From the NCBI GenBank assembly GCA_018063485.1, contig JAGPBG010000180.1:1-5417 (forward strand): DNA of 5,417 nt, in the 5' to 3' direction. The notes below the pieces were generated by a model that worked only from the letters and a program-made list of their open reading frames with translations, was not told the DNA's origin and did not search any database. Every line of letters starts with the position of its first letter. The stretch's first letter is position 1. The position numbers and the translations under genes are program-made. Of the stretch, positions 1 to 5,417 are shown piece by piece. The DNA comes from Cypionkella sp. (lineage in GTDB: Bacteria; Pseudomonadota; Alphaproteobacteria; Rhodobacterales; Rhodobacteraceae).

Positions 1-461
1 CTGATATGCTGAAGACCGGGATCTTCATGGACTCGATGTTCATGAACAAGACCTTCATCGCAGAGCGCCGTCCCGCCGCATTGGCCGTGCTGAAAGCCGA
101 GTGGGAGGCGCGCGGCTATTGGCACGATCATGTGGAAGAAACCAACCAGCTGATGGCGGACTATCTGCAATGGCCGGTTACAGACCTGGCCTCGGTCATC
201 GGCACCAATGGCAAGAGCCTTGATGGCGGCATCTACATGTTCGATTTCGATGAAGCCGCCCGCACCTGTGGCGTGCTGGAGGGCGAGCCGCCGTTCGGGT
301 TGCCCAATGGCTCGATGGCAGGCTCGATTGCGCTGACCAACGACTGGTGGATCAAGCTCGGGCTGATGACCAACAAGATTGATCCTGCGGCAGGGATGGA
401 TTGCAGCCTGCTCGGCGATCTTGTGGCCAGCGGCTATCGCCAATCCTTCACTGCAAACTGA
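1..461 (+). CDS. ABC transporter substrate-binding protein, NitT/TauT-like (C-terminal part, 5' end outside window)
   Basis: The reading frame is open from the window edge (first full codon at position 3) to TGA at 459-461, giving about 152 residues of a protein whose start lies upstream. The ATG at position 6 is probably internal, because the frame continues before it, no ribosome binding site can be seen, and about 150 residues is roughly half of a usual periplasmic binding protein. The signal peptide and N-terminal lobe are therefore missing. The visible part is soluble and rich in Trp and aromatic residues, with helical stretches such as RRPAALAVLKAEWEARGYW and a late NDWWIKLGLM segment, as in the C-terminal lobe of NitT/TauT or NMT1-like binding proteins. 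No sharp motif exists for this family, so the call rests largely on the permease and ATPase immediately downstream. It would capture the ligand in the periplasm and deliver it to the permease. Its ligand cannot be read from this fragment. Confidence 0.75.
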   Translation, partial: DMLKTGIFMDSMFMNKTFIAERRPAALAVLKAEWEARGYWHDHVEETNQLMADYLQWPVTDLASVIGTNGKSLDGGIYMFDFDEAARTCGVLEGEPPFGLPNGSMAGSIALTNDWWIKLGLMTNKIDPAAGMDCSLLGDLVASGYRQSFTAN

Positions 462-463
462 TC

Positions 464-491
464 GGCCAAGCCCCTTTCGGGGGGCAGGGCC
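464..491 (+). promoter_or_regulatory. GC-rich hairpin between binding-protein and permease genes
   Basis: The transcript can fold as GGCC (464-467), AA, GCCCC (470-474), loop TTTCGG, GGGGC (481-485), AG, GGCC (488-491). That is two perfect stems of 5 and 4 bp separated by a symmetric 2x2 internal loop. No run of T follows, so it is not a typical intrinsic terminator. Hairpins at this position in binding-protein transporter operons often protect the upstream mRNA or lower distal expression so that the binding protein is made in excess; that role is inferred here. The 3' GGCC could instead pair with GGCC at 505-508, just after the permease ribosome binding site. Confidence 0.45.
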
Positions 492-499
492 AACCCTGG

Positions 500-504
500 G
501 GAGG
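500..504 (+). promoter_or_regulatory. Ribosome binding site of the permease gene
   Basis: GGAGG lies 5 bases before the ATG at 510, inside a longer purine stretch (498-506). It is the strongest Shine-Dalgarno match near the permease and supports that start. Confidence 0.7.
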
Positions 505-509
505 GGCCT

Positions 510-1325
510 ATGACACGGGTGAGCACGACACGAAACACCGGAGCGCTGCGGGTCCGGGTGCCGGTTTCGCAGCGGCAATCCGCTGTGTCGGCAGTTGGCA
601 TCTGGGTGGTGTTCTTTGGCATCTGGGTGCTGGCCACCCGGATGGGCTGGGTCAACGCCATTCTGGTGCCACCGCCAGAACAGGTGGTTCGCACTATGTT
701 CACCCTGTTTGCAGAGCAGAACTTCGTCAGTGATGTGCTGATCTCGGTGCTGCGGGTGCTGGTGGCCTTTGCGATGGCCTGCGCGGTGGCGGTGCCGCTG
801 GGGCTGGCGATGGGGGCGTTTCCGGCCATTGATGCCGTGCTGTCGCCCTTCGTGTCGGCGTGGCGCTATCTGCCCGCGCCATCGTTCATCCCGATCCTGC
901 TGATGTGGTTTGGCACCGGCGAGGCGCCGAAACTCGCGCTGCTGTTTCTGGGGGTAATCTTCTTTCTGATCACCCTGATCGCGGATCACACCAAAGAGGT
1001 GCGCAAGGAACTGATCGAAACCGCGCTGACGCTGGGTGCAAGCCAGAGCGTAACGGTGTTTCGGGTCATGCTGCCCGCGGTTCTGCCCAATATCGTGACC
1101 GCGATGCGGCAGATGCTGGCGACGGCCTGGACCTATCTGGTCATCGCCGAAATCGTGGCCTCGACCACAGGCATTGGCGCGATGATGATGCGGGCGCGGC
1201 GCTTTTTGCACACCGATGAGATTTTGGCGGGCATCATCGTGATCGGTGCCCTGGGGCTGCTGTTCGACATGGCCTTTGCCGCCCTGCACCGCCGCCTGTT
1301 CCCCTATCTGCAAGAGGTGCGGTGA
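510..1325 (+). CDS. ABC transporter permease, NitT/TauT (SsuC/TauC-like) family
   Basis: This 271-residue inner-membrane protein is the translocation subunit of the importer, of usual length for the SsuC/TauC/NrtB group. After a short polar cytoplasmic N-terminus, hydrophobic segments can be seen at about residues 26-44, 79-102, 112-134, 140-158, 203-222 and 238-259, consistent with a six-helix BPD_transp_1 domain. The typical VPPPEQV segment follows the first helix (residues 53-59). The cytoplasmic EAA loop that docks on the ATPase is clear at about 168-196: ETALTLGAS with Gly176, then VMLP ending at Pro189. The start at 510 has a good ribosome binding site. The gene lies 48 bases after the binding-protein stop and shares one base with the ATPase gene (TGATG), indicating co-translation. 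The substrate is not predictable from the permease; downstream genes suggest a nitrogen-rich small molecule rather than a sulfonate. Confidence 0.92.
   Translation: MTRVSTTRNTGALRVRVPVSQRQSAVSAVGIWVVFFGIWVLATRMGWVNAILVPPPEQVVRTMFTLFAEQNFVSDVLISVLRVLVAFAMACAVAVPLGLAMGAFPAIDAVLSPFVSAWRYLPAPSFIPILLMWFGTGEAPKLALLFLGVIFFLITLIADHTKEVRKELIETALTLGASQSVTVFRVMLPAVLPNIVTAMRQMLATAWTYLVIAEIVASTTGIGAMMMRARRFLHTDEILAGIIVIGALGLLFDMAFAALHRRLFPYLQEVR
1314..1318 (+). promoter_or_regulatory. Ribosome binding site deciding the ATPase start
   Basis: GAGGT, within AAGAGGTG (1312-1319), lies inside the end of the permease gene. It is 6 bases from the ATG at 1325 but only 3 from the in-frame GTG at 1322, so ATG 1325 is the better start. 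Confidence 0.6.
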
Positions 1326-2113
1326 TGGCCGAGGTTCTGCTGCGTATCGAACAGCTTTCGAAATCGTTTCCGCTTGCCGGTGGCAAGGTCTTGACCGCCG
1401 TTGAGAATGTGTCTTTTACCGTCGAAAAGGGCTCGATCTGCATCCTTCTTGGTCCCTCAGGCAGTGGCAAGTCCACCATCCTGCGGATCATCGCCGGGCT
1501 GGAAACTCAAAGCGCGGGCACGGTCTGGCTGAAAGACAAGCCGATCGACGGGCCGGGGCAAGACCGGGGCATGGTGTTTCAGGCCTATACCTCGTTTGAT
1601 TGGATGTCGGTCGGCAAGAACGTCGAGTTCGGCATGCGGATCAACGGCATATCGGCCAGCGAGCGCAAGGAGCGTGCGGCGCATTTCGTCAATCTCGTCG
1701 GCCTGTCCAAATTCATCGACACCTATCCGTCCCGCTTGTCGGGCGGTATGCGCCAGCGCGTGGCGATCGCCCGCACTTTGGCCAACGCGCCCGAAGTGCT
1801 GCTGATGGACGAACCTTTCGGGGCGCTGGACGCCGAAACCCGCTGGCAGATGCAGGAACTGATGGTCGATGTTGCCCGGGCCTCGGGCACCACGATCATC
1901 ATGGTGACGCATGATATCGAAGAGGCGATCTTTCTGGCCGACAAGATCGTGTTCCTGTCCAGCCATCCCGGACGGCTGCGCGAAGTGATCCTCCCCGATT
2001 TCAAGCCTGCCGAGCGCATCAAGAACAAGGAACATGTGCTGGAACTGCCCGGTTACGGCGAGATGGAACGCAAGATCATGGGCATGATGCGCGAAGAAGG
2101 CGAACGGGTATGA
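1325..2113 (+). CDS. ABC transporter ATP-binding protein, NitT/TauT (SsuB/TauB-like) family
   Basis: This 262-residue cytoplasmic ATPase powers the importer. All nucleotide-binding motifs are intact: Walker A GPSGSGKST at residues 43-51, Q-loop Gln86 in VFQAYTSFDW, signature LSGGMRQR at 138-145, Walker B VLLMDEP at 158-164, D-loop ALDA at 167-170 and switch His196 in MVTHD. The SHPGR segment at 213-217 and the short C-terminal tail match TauB/SsuB/NrtD-type ATPases, and no extra regulatory domain is present. ATG 1325 was chosen over GTG 1322 because of ribosome-binding-site spacing. Its first base is the last base of the permease stop codon, so the two are likely translationally coupled. It would form a homodimer under two copies of the upstream permease. 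Confidence 0.94.
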   Translation: MAEVLLRIEQLSKSFPLAGGKVLTAVENVSFTVEKGSICILLGPSGSGKSTILRIIAGLETQSAGTVWLKDKPIDGPGQDRGMVFQAYTSFDWMSVGKNVEFGMRINGISASERKERAAHFVNLVGLSKFIDTYPSRLSGGMRQRVAIARTLANAPEVLLMDEPFGALDAETRWQMQELMVDVARASGTTIIMVTHDIEEAIFLADKIVFLSSHPGRLREVILPDFKPAERIKNKEHVLELPGYGEMERKIMGMMREEGERV

Positions 2114-2132
2114 GCGGTGCCGTGACAGCCCG

Positions 2133-2145
2133 CATAGGGCCTATG
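2133..2145. promoter_or_regulatory. 13-base palindrome, candidate operator
   Basis: CATAGG, one central G, then CCTATG form a perfect inverted repeat in the only sizeable gap of the operon. The spacing would suit a dimeric regulator binding DNA. No regulator gene is in the window and I do not recognise the half-site as that of a known family, so the role is a guess based on symmetry and position. Confidence 0.3.
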
Positions 2146-2173
2146 TTCCAACTGTGCGCCATAAGGTGCCAAC

Positions 2174-2185
2174 AAGGAGAGGGAG
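2174..2185 (+). promoter_or_regulatory. Ribosome binding site deciding the first dehydrogenase start
   Basis: The purine run AAGGAGAGGGAG contains AGGGAG ending 7 bases before ATG 2193. The in-frame GTG at 2154 lies upstream of this run and has no comparable site, so ATG 2193 is the likely start. Confidence 0.65.
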
Positions 2186-2192
2186 CGTCGCA

Positions 2193-2948
2193 ATGAGCAT
2201 CAGCTACGCGGGCCGCAGCGTTGTAATCACCGGGTCCAGCCGGGGAATCGGGCTGGGGGTTGCCAAGGCATTTGCGGCGGCGGGGGCAAGCCTGCATCTG
2301 ATTGCGAATGACGAGGCTGTTCATGCAGCGGCCTTGGCGCTGGGGGCGACCTCGGCCGTGGCCGACATTGCGGACAAGGCGCAGGCGGTGGCGGCATTGG
2401 CCGGGCTGACCGCGATAGATGTGCTGATCAACAATGCCGGGTTGGAGTTGATGACGCCGATTGGCGACTGTTCGGATACCACTTCGGACGCCTTCCGCCG
2501 CGTGATCGACATCAATGTCACCGGCACGGCCCTTGTCACCGCGGCGGCGCTTGACCGGATGGGCCATGGCGGGGCGATCATCAACACCGCCTCGATCTGG
2601 GGCCGCGTCGCCGAGCCGCGCTTTGGGGCCTATGTCGCCTCGAAACACGCCATCATCGGTCTGACCAAGACCTGGGCCCGCGAGCTTGGCCCGCGCGGCA
2701 TCCGCGTCAACGCCGTCTGCCCCGGCTGGGTGCGCACCGAAGCCTCGATGCGGTCGCTGGCGCGGATCGCGGCAGAGGCGGGGCGCGATGAGCAGGCGAT
2801 GCTGGACGAGATTGTGGCAGGTCAGGCGCTGCCGGGGTTGATGGAACCTGCCGACATGGCCCCGACCTATCTGTTTCTGGGCTCCGACATGGCCGCAAAC
2901 ATCACCGGGCAATCCATCGGTGTGGACAGAGGAGAGGTGCCATGGTGA
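2193..2948 (+). CDS. Short-chain dehydrogenase/reductase (SDR family oxidoreductase)
   Basis: This 251-residue classical SDR is a soluble NAD(P)-dependent enzyme interconverting a hydroxyl and a carbonyl group. The Rossmann motif TGSSRGIG is at residues 13-20 and NNAG at 80-83. The full catalytic tetrad is present: Asn108, Ser134 in NTAS, Tyr147 and Lys151 in YVASK. The residue ending the second strand (LIAND, about 39) is Asn, neither the Asp typical of NAD users nor a clear Arg, so cofactor preference is open. An in-frame GTG at 2154 would add 13 residues (RHKVPTRRGSVA and the initiator) but lies before the ribosome binding site and does not resemble an SDR start. The C-terminus reads VDRGEVPW instead of the usual VDGG, and this stretch also encodes the next gene's ribosome binding site. 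The gene overlaps the next SDR by 7 bases. The substrate is unknown; context suggests a step on the imported compound. Confidence 0.92.
   Translation: MSISYAGRSVVITGSSRGIGLGVAKAFAAAGASLHLIANDEAVHAAALALGATSAVADIADKAQAVAALAGLTAIDVLINNAGLELMTPIGDCSDTTSDAFRRVIDINVTGTALVTAAALDRMGHGGAIINTASIWGRVAEPRFGAYVASKHAIIGLTKTWARELGPRGIRVNAVCPGWVRTEASMRSLARIAAEAGRDEQAMLDEIVAGQALPGLMEPADMAPTYLFLGSDMAANITGQSIGVDRGEVPW
2930..2937 (+). promoter_or_regulatory. Ribosome binding site of the second dehydrogenase, inside the first
   Basis: AGGAGAGG lies within the last codons of the upstream SDR gene, with AGGAG ending 7 bases before ATG 2942. It fixes that start and means the second SDR is probably made by ribosomes terminating on the first. 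Confidence 0.75.
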
Positions 2949-3649
2949 AACCCCTGGCGGGCAAACGCGCCTTGGTCACGGGTGCGGCCAGCGGTATCGG
3001 CCTCGCCACGGCGCGGGCCTTGCAAGAAGCTGGCGCTGCGGTTGTCGGGCTGGACCTGCGACCCGTTGAGGCGGGGTTCCCGATCATCCCTTGCGATCTT
3101 GCCGACGAGGCGCAGATCATCGCCGCCGTCGCCACAGGCGCAAAGCTTCTCGGCGGCTATGACATTGTGGTCAACAACGCCGGCATCTTGCAGGAGTTGC
3201 CGCTGGCCAGCCTGACCGCCGCCCACATCGATCTGATGTTTGCCGTGAATGTGCGCGGCGGAATGCTGGTGGCGCGGGAAGTGCTGCGCCATCTGCCCGA
3301 GGGCGGGCGGATCATCAACATCGTCTCGGAACTGGCCTATCTGGGCCGGGCGGGTGGGTCTGTCTATGCTGGGACCAAGGCGGCGATGATCGGGGTCACC
3401 CGGTCCTGGGCGCGCGAACTCGGCCCGCGCATTCTGGTCAACGCCGTGGCGCCGGGGCCGACCGACACCCCGCTTCTGGGCTTTGATCTTTTGACCGACG
3501 CCCAAAAGGCCGCCGAAACAACCAACCCGATGGGGCGCATTGGCAGGCCCGAAGAGGTGGCCGCAGCGGTGGTATTTCTGGCCGGACCGGGGGCCACCTT
3601 CTTTACCGGACAATGTCTTGGTGCCAATGGCGGCGCGGCGATGAATTGA
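2942..3649 (+). CDS. Short-chain dehydrogenase/reductase, probably NAD-dependent
   Basis: This compact 235-residue classical SDR is the second of a tandem pair. It has TGAASGIG at residues 13-20 and Asp38 at the end of the second strand (GLDLR), the usual mark of NAD rather than NADP preference. It also has NNAG at 78-81, Asn103, Ser129 in NIVSE, and Tyr142 and Lys146 in YAGTK. PGPTDTP (171-177) follows the sixth strand, and GRPEEVA (201-207) precedes the C-terminal strand, both family-typical. The end reads GANGG where most members have VDGG. The two neighbours share stretches such as WARELGPR but differ in cofactor residue and substrate loop, so they are diverged paralogues rather than a recent duplication and likely act on different intermediates or as partners. 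It starts within the upstream SDR (7-base overlap). NAD preference would favour the oxidising direction in catabolism. Confidence 0.93.
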   Translation: MVKPLAGKRALVTGAASGIGLATARALQEAGAAVVGLDLRPVEAGFPIIPCDLADEAQIIAAVATGAKLLGGYDIVVNNAGILQELPLASLTAAHIDLMFAVNVRGGMLVAREVLRHLPEGGRIINIVSELAYLGRAGGSVYAGTKAAMIGVTRSWARELGPRILVNAVAPGPTDTPLLGFDLLTDAQKAAETTNPMGRIGRPEEVAAAVVFLAGPGATFFTGQCLGANGGAAMN

Positions 3650-3660
3650 TGGAATACCCA

Positions 3661-4428
3661 ATGAACACCGTCTTTTACGCAGAACTGCCCTGGCCCGAGG
3701 TGGAGGCCCGTATCGCCGCAGATGCGCCGGTGTTTTTGCCCTTGGGTGCGACCGAGCAGCACGGGCGACACATGGCGCTGAATGTGGATGTGGTGTTGCC
3801 AACCGCCATTGCCGCGCGGGTTGCGGCAAGGGTGGGCGGGCTGGTGCTGCCCACGGTCGGTTATGGCAACCGCTCGCAGCCCAAGACCGGCGGAGGCCCC
3901 GGCTTTCCCGGCACCTTGAACCTGACTGCCCACACGTTTTCCCTGATCCTGCGCGACCTGATCTGCGAGCTTTACCGCCAGAACGTGCGCAAGATTGTCA
4001 CCGTCAACGGCCATTATGAGAATATCGGTCCGACGATCGAAGGTATCGAGCTGGGTCTTGATGCCATCGGGCGGGACCGGGCCGATGGCCTGATCATCCT
4101 GCGCATCGATCATTGGGATATGGTGCAGCCCGAAACTCTGGCCCGGATCTTCCCCAACGGCTATCCGGGGATCGAATTGGAACATGCCTCGGTCATCGAA
4201 ACCTCGATGATGATGGCGTTGCGCCCCGAACTGGTGGACCTGAGCCAGGCCAGCCATGACGGACCGGCAAAATTCCTGCCCTATGACCGCTATCCAAGAC
4301 CCTGCGACGAGGTGCCGCCCTCGGGGGTGCTGTCGCTGACCGAAGGGTCGTCAGCGGAAAAAGGCGAATGGCTGCTGGCGGATTGCGAGGCAGCTATCGT
4401 CGAGATCATCCACCGCGAATTCAGATAG
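3661..4428 (+). CDS. Creatininase-family metal-dependent amidohydrolase (creatinine amidohydrolase-like)
   Basis: Creatininases are cytoplasmic binuclear-metal enzymes that open the creatinine lactam to creatine. This 255-residue protein resembles Pseudomonas CrnA (as I recall that sequence) along its length. It has the GATEQHGRHMALNVD block, the KTGGGPGFPGT segment and VNGHYEN. The metal ligands map to Glu32, His34, Asp43, His118 and Glu120; the HYEN form is typical of true creatininases rather than the NGHGGN form of many relatives. Trp152 matches Trp154 of the Pseudomonas enzyme, and ELEH with Glu174-His175 follows. The flap Trp (174 in Pseudomonas) appears to be Ile171, so substrate preference may differ. 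Start 3661 fits the Pseudomonas N-terminus to one residue and has a weak GGA 7 bases upstream. ATG 3649, overlapping the SDR stop as TGATG, is the alternative and adds four residues. The next gene follows after 9 bases. Confidence 0.87.
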   Translation: MNTVFYAELPWPEVEARIAADAPVFLPLGATEQHGRHMALNVDVVLPTAIAARVAARVGGLVLPTVGYGNRSQPKTGGGPGFPGTLNLTAHTFSLILRDLICELYRQNVRKIVTVNGHYENIGPTIEGIELGLDAIGRDRADGLIILRIDHWDMVQPETLARIFPNGYPGIELEHASVIETSMMMALRPELVDLSQASHDGPAKFLPYDRYPRPCDEVPPSGVLSLTEGSSAEKGEWLLADCEAAIVEIIHREFR

Positions 4429-4437
4429 GCCCTGCCC

Positions 4438-5391
4438 ATGACCAACTTTCACCAACCCGTCGATGCCGCCGAAGTTCCGCGTTTTGCCGGGCATTCCACC
4501 TTCATGCGGCTTCCTGCTGTGGCCTCGGCCACCGGTCTGGATATTGCCCTGGTTGGCATCCCGTGGGATGGCGGCACCACCAACCGCGCCGGGGCCCGCC
4601 ATGGCCCGCGCGAGGTGCGCAACCAGTCAAGTCTGATGCGCCGGGCGCATCATGTTTCGGGAGTCGCCCCGTTTTCCCTGGCCAATGTGGCCGATGTCGG
4701 GGATCTGTCGGTCAACCCGATCAATCTGATGGACGGGCTGGCCCGGATCGAAGCCGGGATGGCTGCCATTGTCGCCACTGGCGCGCTGCCCTTGTCCTGC
4801 GGGGGCGATCATCTGACCACACTGCCGGTGTTGCGGGCGGTGGCGAAAACCGGTCCCGTCGGGATGATCCACTTTGACGCGCATTCAGACACCAACGACA
4901 CCTACTTCGGGGACAACCCCTTTACCCATGGCACGCCGTTCCGCCGCGCGATCGAGGAGGGTTTGCTGGACCCAAAGCGCGTGGTGCAGATCGGTATCCG
5001 CGGCTCGGTCTATGACCCGGACGAACATGGCTGGGCCAAAGCGCAAGGTATTCGCTTTATCTACATGGAAGAGTTCGTCAAGCGCGGGGCAGCCAGCGTG
5101 ATGGAAGAAGCCCGCGCAATCGTCGGGGCAGGGCGCACTTATGTAACCTTCGATGTGGACAGTATCGACCCTTCCATGGCCCCCGGCACCGGAACACCGG
5201 AAATCGGCGGCTTTACCACCCGCGAGGCGCAGGAAATGCTGCGGTTGCTGGAAGGCGTGAACATCGTGGGGGCAGACGTGGTGGAAGTGGCCCCGCCTTT
5301 TGACATGGGCGGTATGACGGCGCTTGTCGGTGCCACGGTGATGTTCGAACTGCTCTGTGTCATGGCGGCAATGGTTCATCGCAACCGATAG
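4438..5391 (+). CDS. Ureohydrolase, agmatinase/guanidinobutyrase-like
   Basis: Ureohydrolases use a di-manganese site to split a guanidino compound into urea and an amine. All six metal ligands are present in this 317-residue protein: His125 (GGDH), Asp147, His149 and Asp151 (FDAHSDTND), and Asp239 and Asp241 (FDVDSIDP). The APGTGTPE loop (248-255) and Glu283 in VVEVAPPFD are also family-typical. The N-terminus (HQP...PRF...FMRLP, residues 5-26) and the ending (FELLCVMA) resemble Pseudomonas guanidinobutyrase GbuA and guanidinopropionase, which act on guanidino acids, more than compact agmatinases. That relation is from memory, and automatic pipelines would probably say agmatinase. The ATG has only a weak purine stretch upstream, but its N-terminus aligns with GbuA. 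Following a creatininase-like gene by 9 bases, it may cleave the guanidino acid released by ring opening. No nickel-insertion genes of the guanidine hydrolase system are seen here. Confidence 0.9.
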   Translation: MTNFHQPVDAAEVPRFAGHSTFMRLPAVASATGLDIALVGIPWDGGTTNRAGARHGPREVRNQSSLMRRAHHVSGVAPFSLANVADVGDLSVNPINLMDGLARIEAGMAAIVATGALPLSCGGDHLTTLPVLRAVAKTGPVGMIHFDAHSDTNDTYFGDNPFTHGTPFRRAIEEGLLDPKRVVQIGIRGSVYDPDEHGWAKAQGIRFIYMEEFVKRGAASVMEEARAIVGAGRTYVTFDVDSIDPSMAPGTGTPEIGGFTTREAQEMLRLLEGVNIVGADVVEVAPPFDMGGMTALVGATVMFELLCVMAAMVHRNR

Positions 5392-5417
5392 GCGGGGTTT
5401 CCTGGATAAGGTGGTGG

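Larger units (their letters stand above)
2114..2192 (+). other. Intergenic gap between transporter and enzyme genes
   Basis: These 79 bases are the longest non-coding stretch in the window. They contain a perfect palindrome (2133-2145), a small 5-bp stem with AUAA loop (2156-2160 with 2165-2169, one G-U pair) and the ribosome binding site of the first dehydrogenase. No intrinsic terminator and no well-spaced sigma-70 promoter can be seen, so read-through from the transporter genes is the simplest view. A second promoter here cannot be excluded. Confidence 0.6.

Noticed and set aside
401..829. Alternative frames across the binding-protein/permease junction on both strands
   Set aside because: They overlap well-supported genes and their translations show no recognisable domain; they are by-products of high GC content.
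2122..2147. Possible promoter in the 79-base gap: GTGACA (2122-2127) with TATGTT (2142-2147)
   Set aside because: The spacing is only 14 bases, too short for a normal sigma-70 promoter, and the second hexamer overlaps the palindrome; support is too weak to list.
2154..2192. GTG at 2154 as start of the first dehydrogenase
   Set aside because: It would add 13 basic residues not typical of SDRs and place the strong ribosome binding site (2174-2185) inside the coding region; ATG 2193 fits better.
3613..3660. ATG at 3613 as start of the creatininase-like gene
   Set aside because: It would overlap the second SDR by 37 bases and add residues absent from the Pseudomonas enzyme; ATG 3661 (or 3649) fits the family.
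2867..4257. Long open frames on the minus strand opposite the second SDR and the creatininase (2867-3829 and 3364-4257)
   Set aside because: They are antisense to genes with intact catalytic motifs, their translations are low-complexity and rich in Arg, Gly, Pro, Gln and His, and they show no domain. Long antisense frames are expected in GC-rich DNA.
5392..5417. Terminator or start of a further gene at the 3' end
   Set aside because: The 26 bases show no stem with a T tract and no start codon with a convincing ribosome binding site; the purine-rich GGATAAGGTGGTGG is only suggestive.
1..5417. CRISPR array, tRNA or rRNA, insertion sequence, attachment site
   Set aside because: No regularly spaced repeats, no tRNA-like cloverleaf, no transposase and no terminal inverted repeats are seen; almost the whole window is accounted for by metabolic genes.

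Overview
The window is GC-rich, densely coding DNA from a proteobacterium. Codon choice strongly favours G/C third positions, intergenic gaps are very short, and the gene families fit an alphaproteobacterium, probably of the Rhodobacterales/Paracoccaceae type. That assignment is inferred from composition and gene style, not from a marker gene. Every real gene lies on the + strand and the layout reads as one catabolic operon that begins upstream of the window and may continue past its end.

Region by region: positions 1-461 hold the C-terminal part of a periplasmic substrate-binding protein of the NitT/TauT (nitrate/sulfonate/taurine-like) ABC class. A 48-base gap with a GC-rich hairpin follows, then the permease (510-1325) and the ATPase (1325-2113), which overlap by one base. 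A 79-base gap holding a perfect 6-1-6 palindrome separates the transporter from the enzymes. The enzymes are two tandem short-chain dehydrogenases (2193-2948 and 2942-3649, overlapping by 7 bases), a creatininase-family metal hydrolase (3661-4428) and a ureohydrolase of the agmatinase/guanidinobutyrase family (4438-5391). Only 26 bases follow, with no recognisable feature.

Taken together, the genes suggest uptake and breakdown of a small guanidine-type nitrogen compound. The ABC importer would bring it in. The SDR pair would oxidise or reduce a hydroxyl or carbonyl group. The creatininase-like enzyme would open a cyclic amide (lactam or cyclic acyl-guanidine). The ureohydrolase would cut the resulting guanidino acid to urea plus an amine. 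This is not the textbook creatinine route: no creatinase (M24-fold creatine amidinohydrolase) and no sarcosine oxidase or dehydrogenase is present here. The creatininase keeps the binuclear metal site of the Pseudomonas enzyme as I recall it, but appears to lack one of its two active-site tryptophans. The true substrate cannot be read from sequence. Creatinine, glycocyamidine or an oxidised or hydroxylated creatinine analogue are reasonable candidates, and the pairing of a creatininase with a ureohydrolase behind a NitT/TauT importer is the most interesting aspect of the window.
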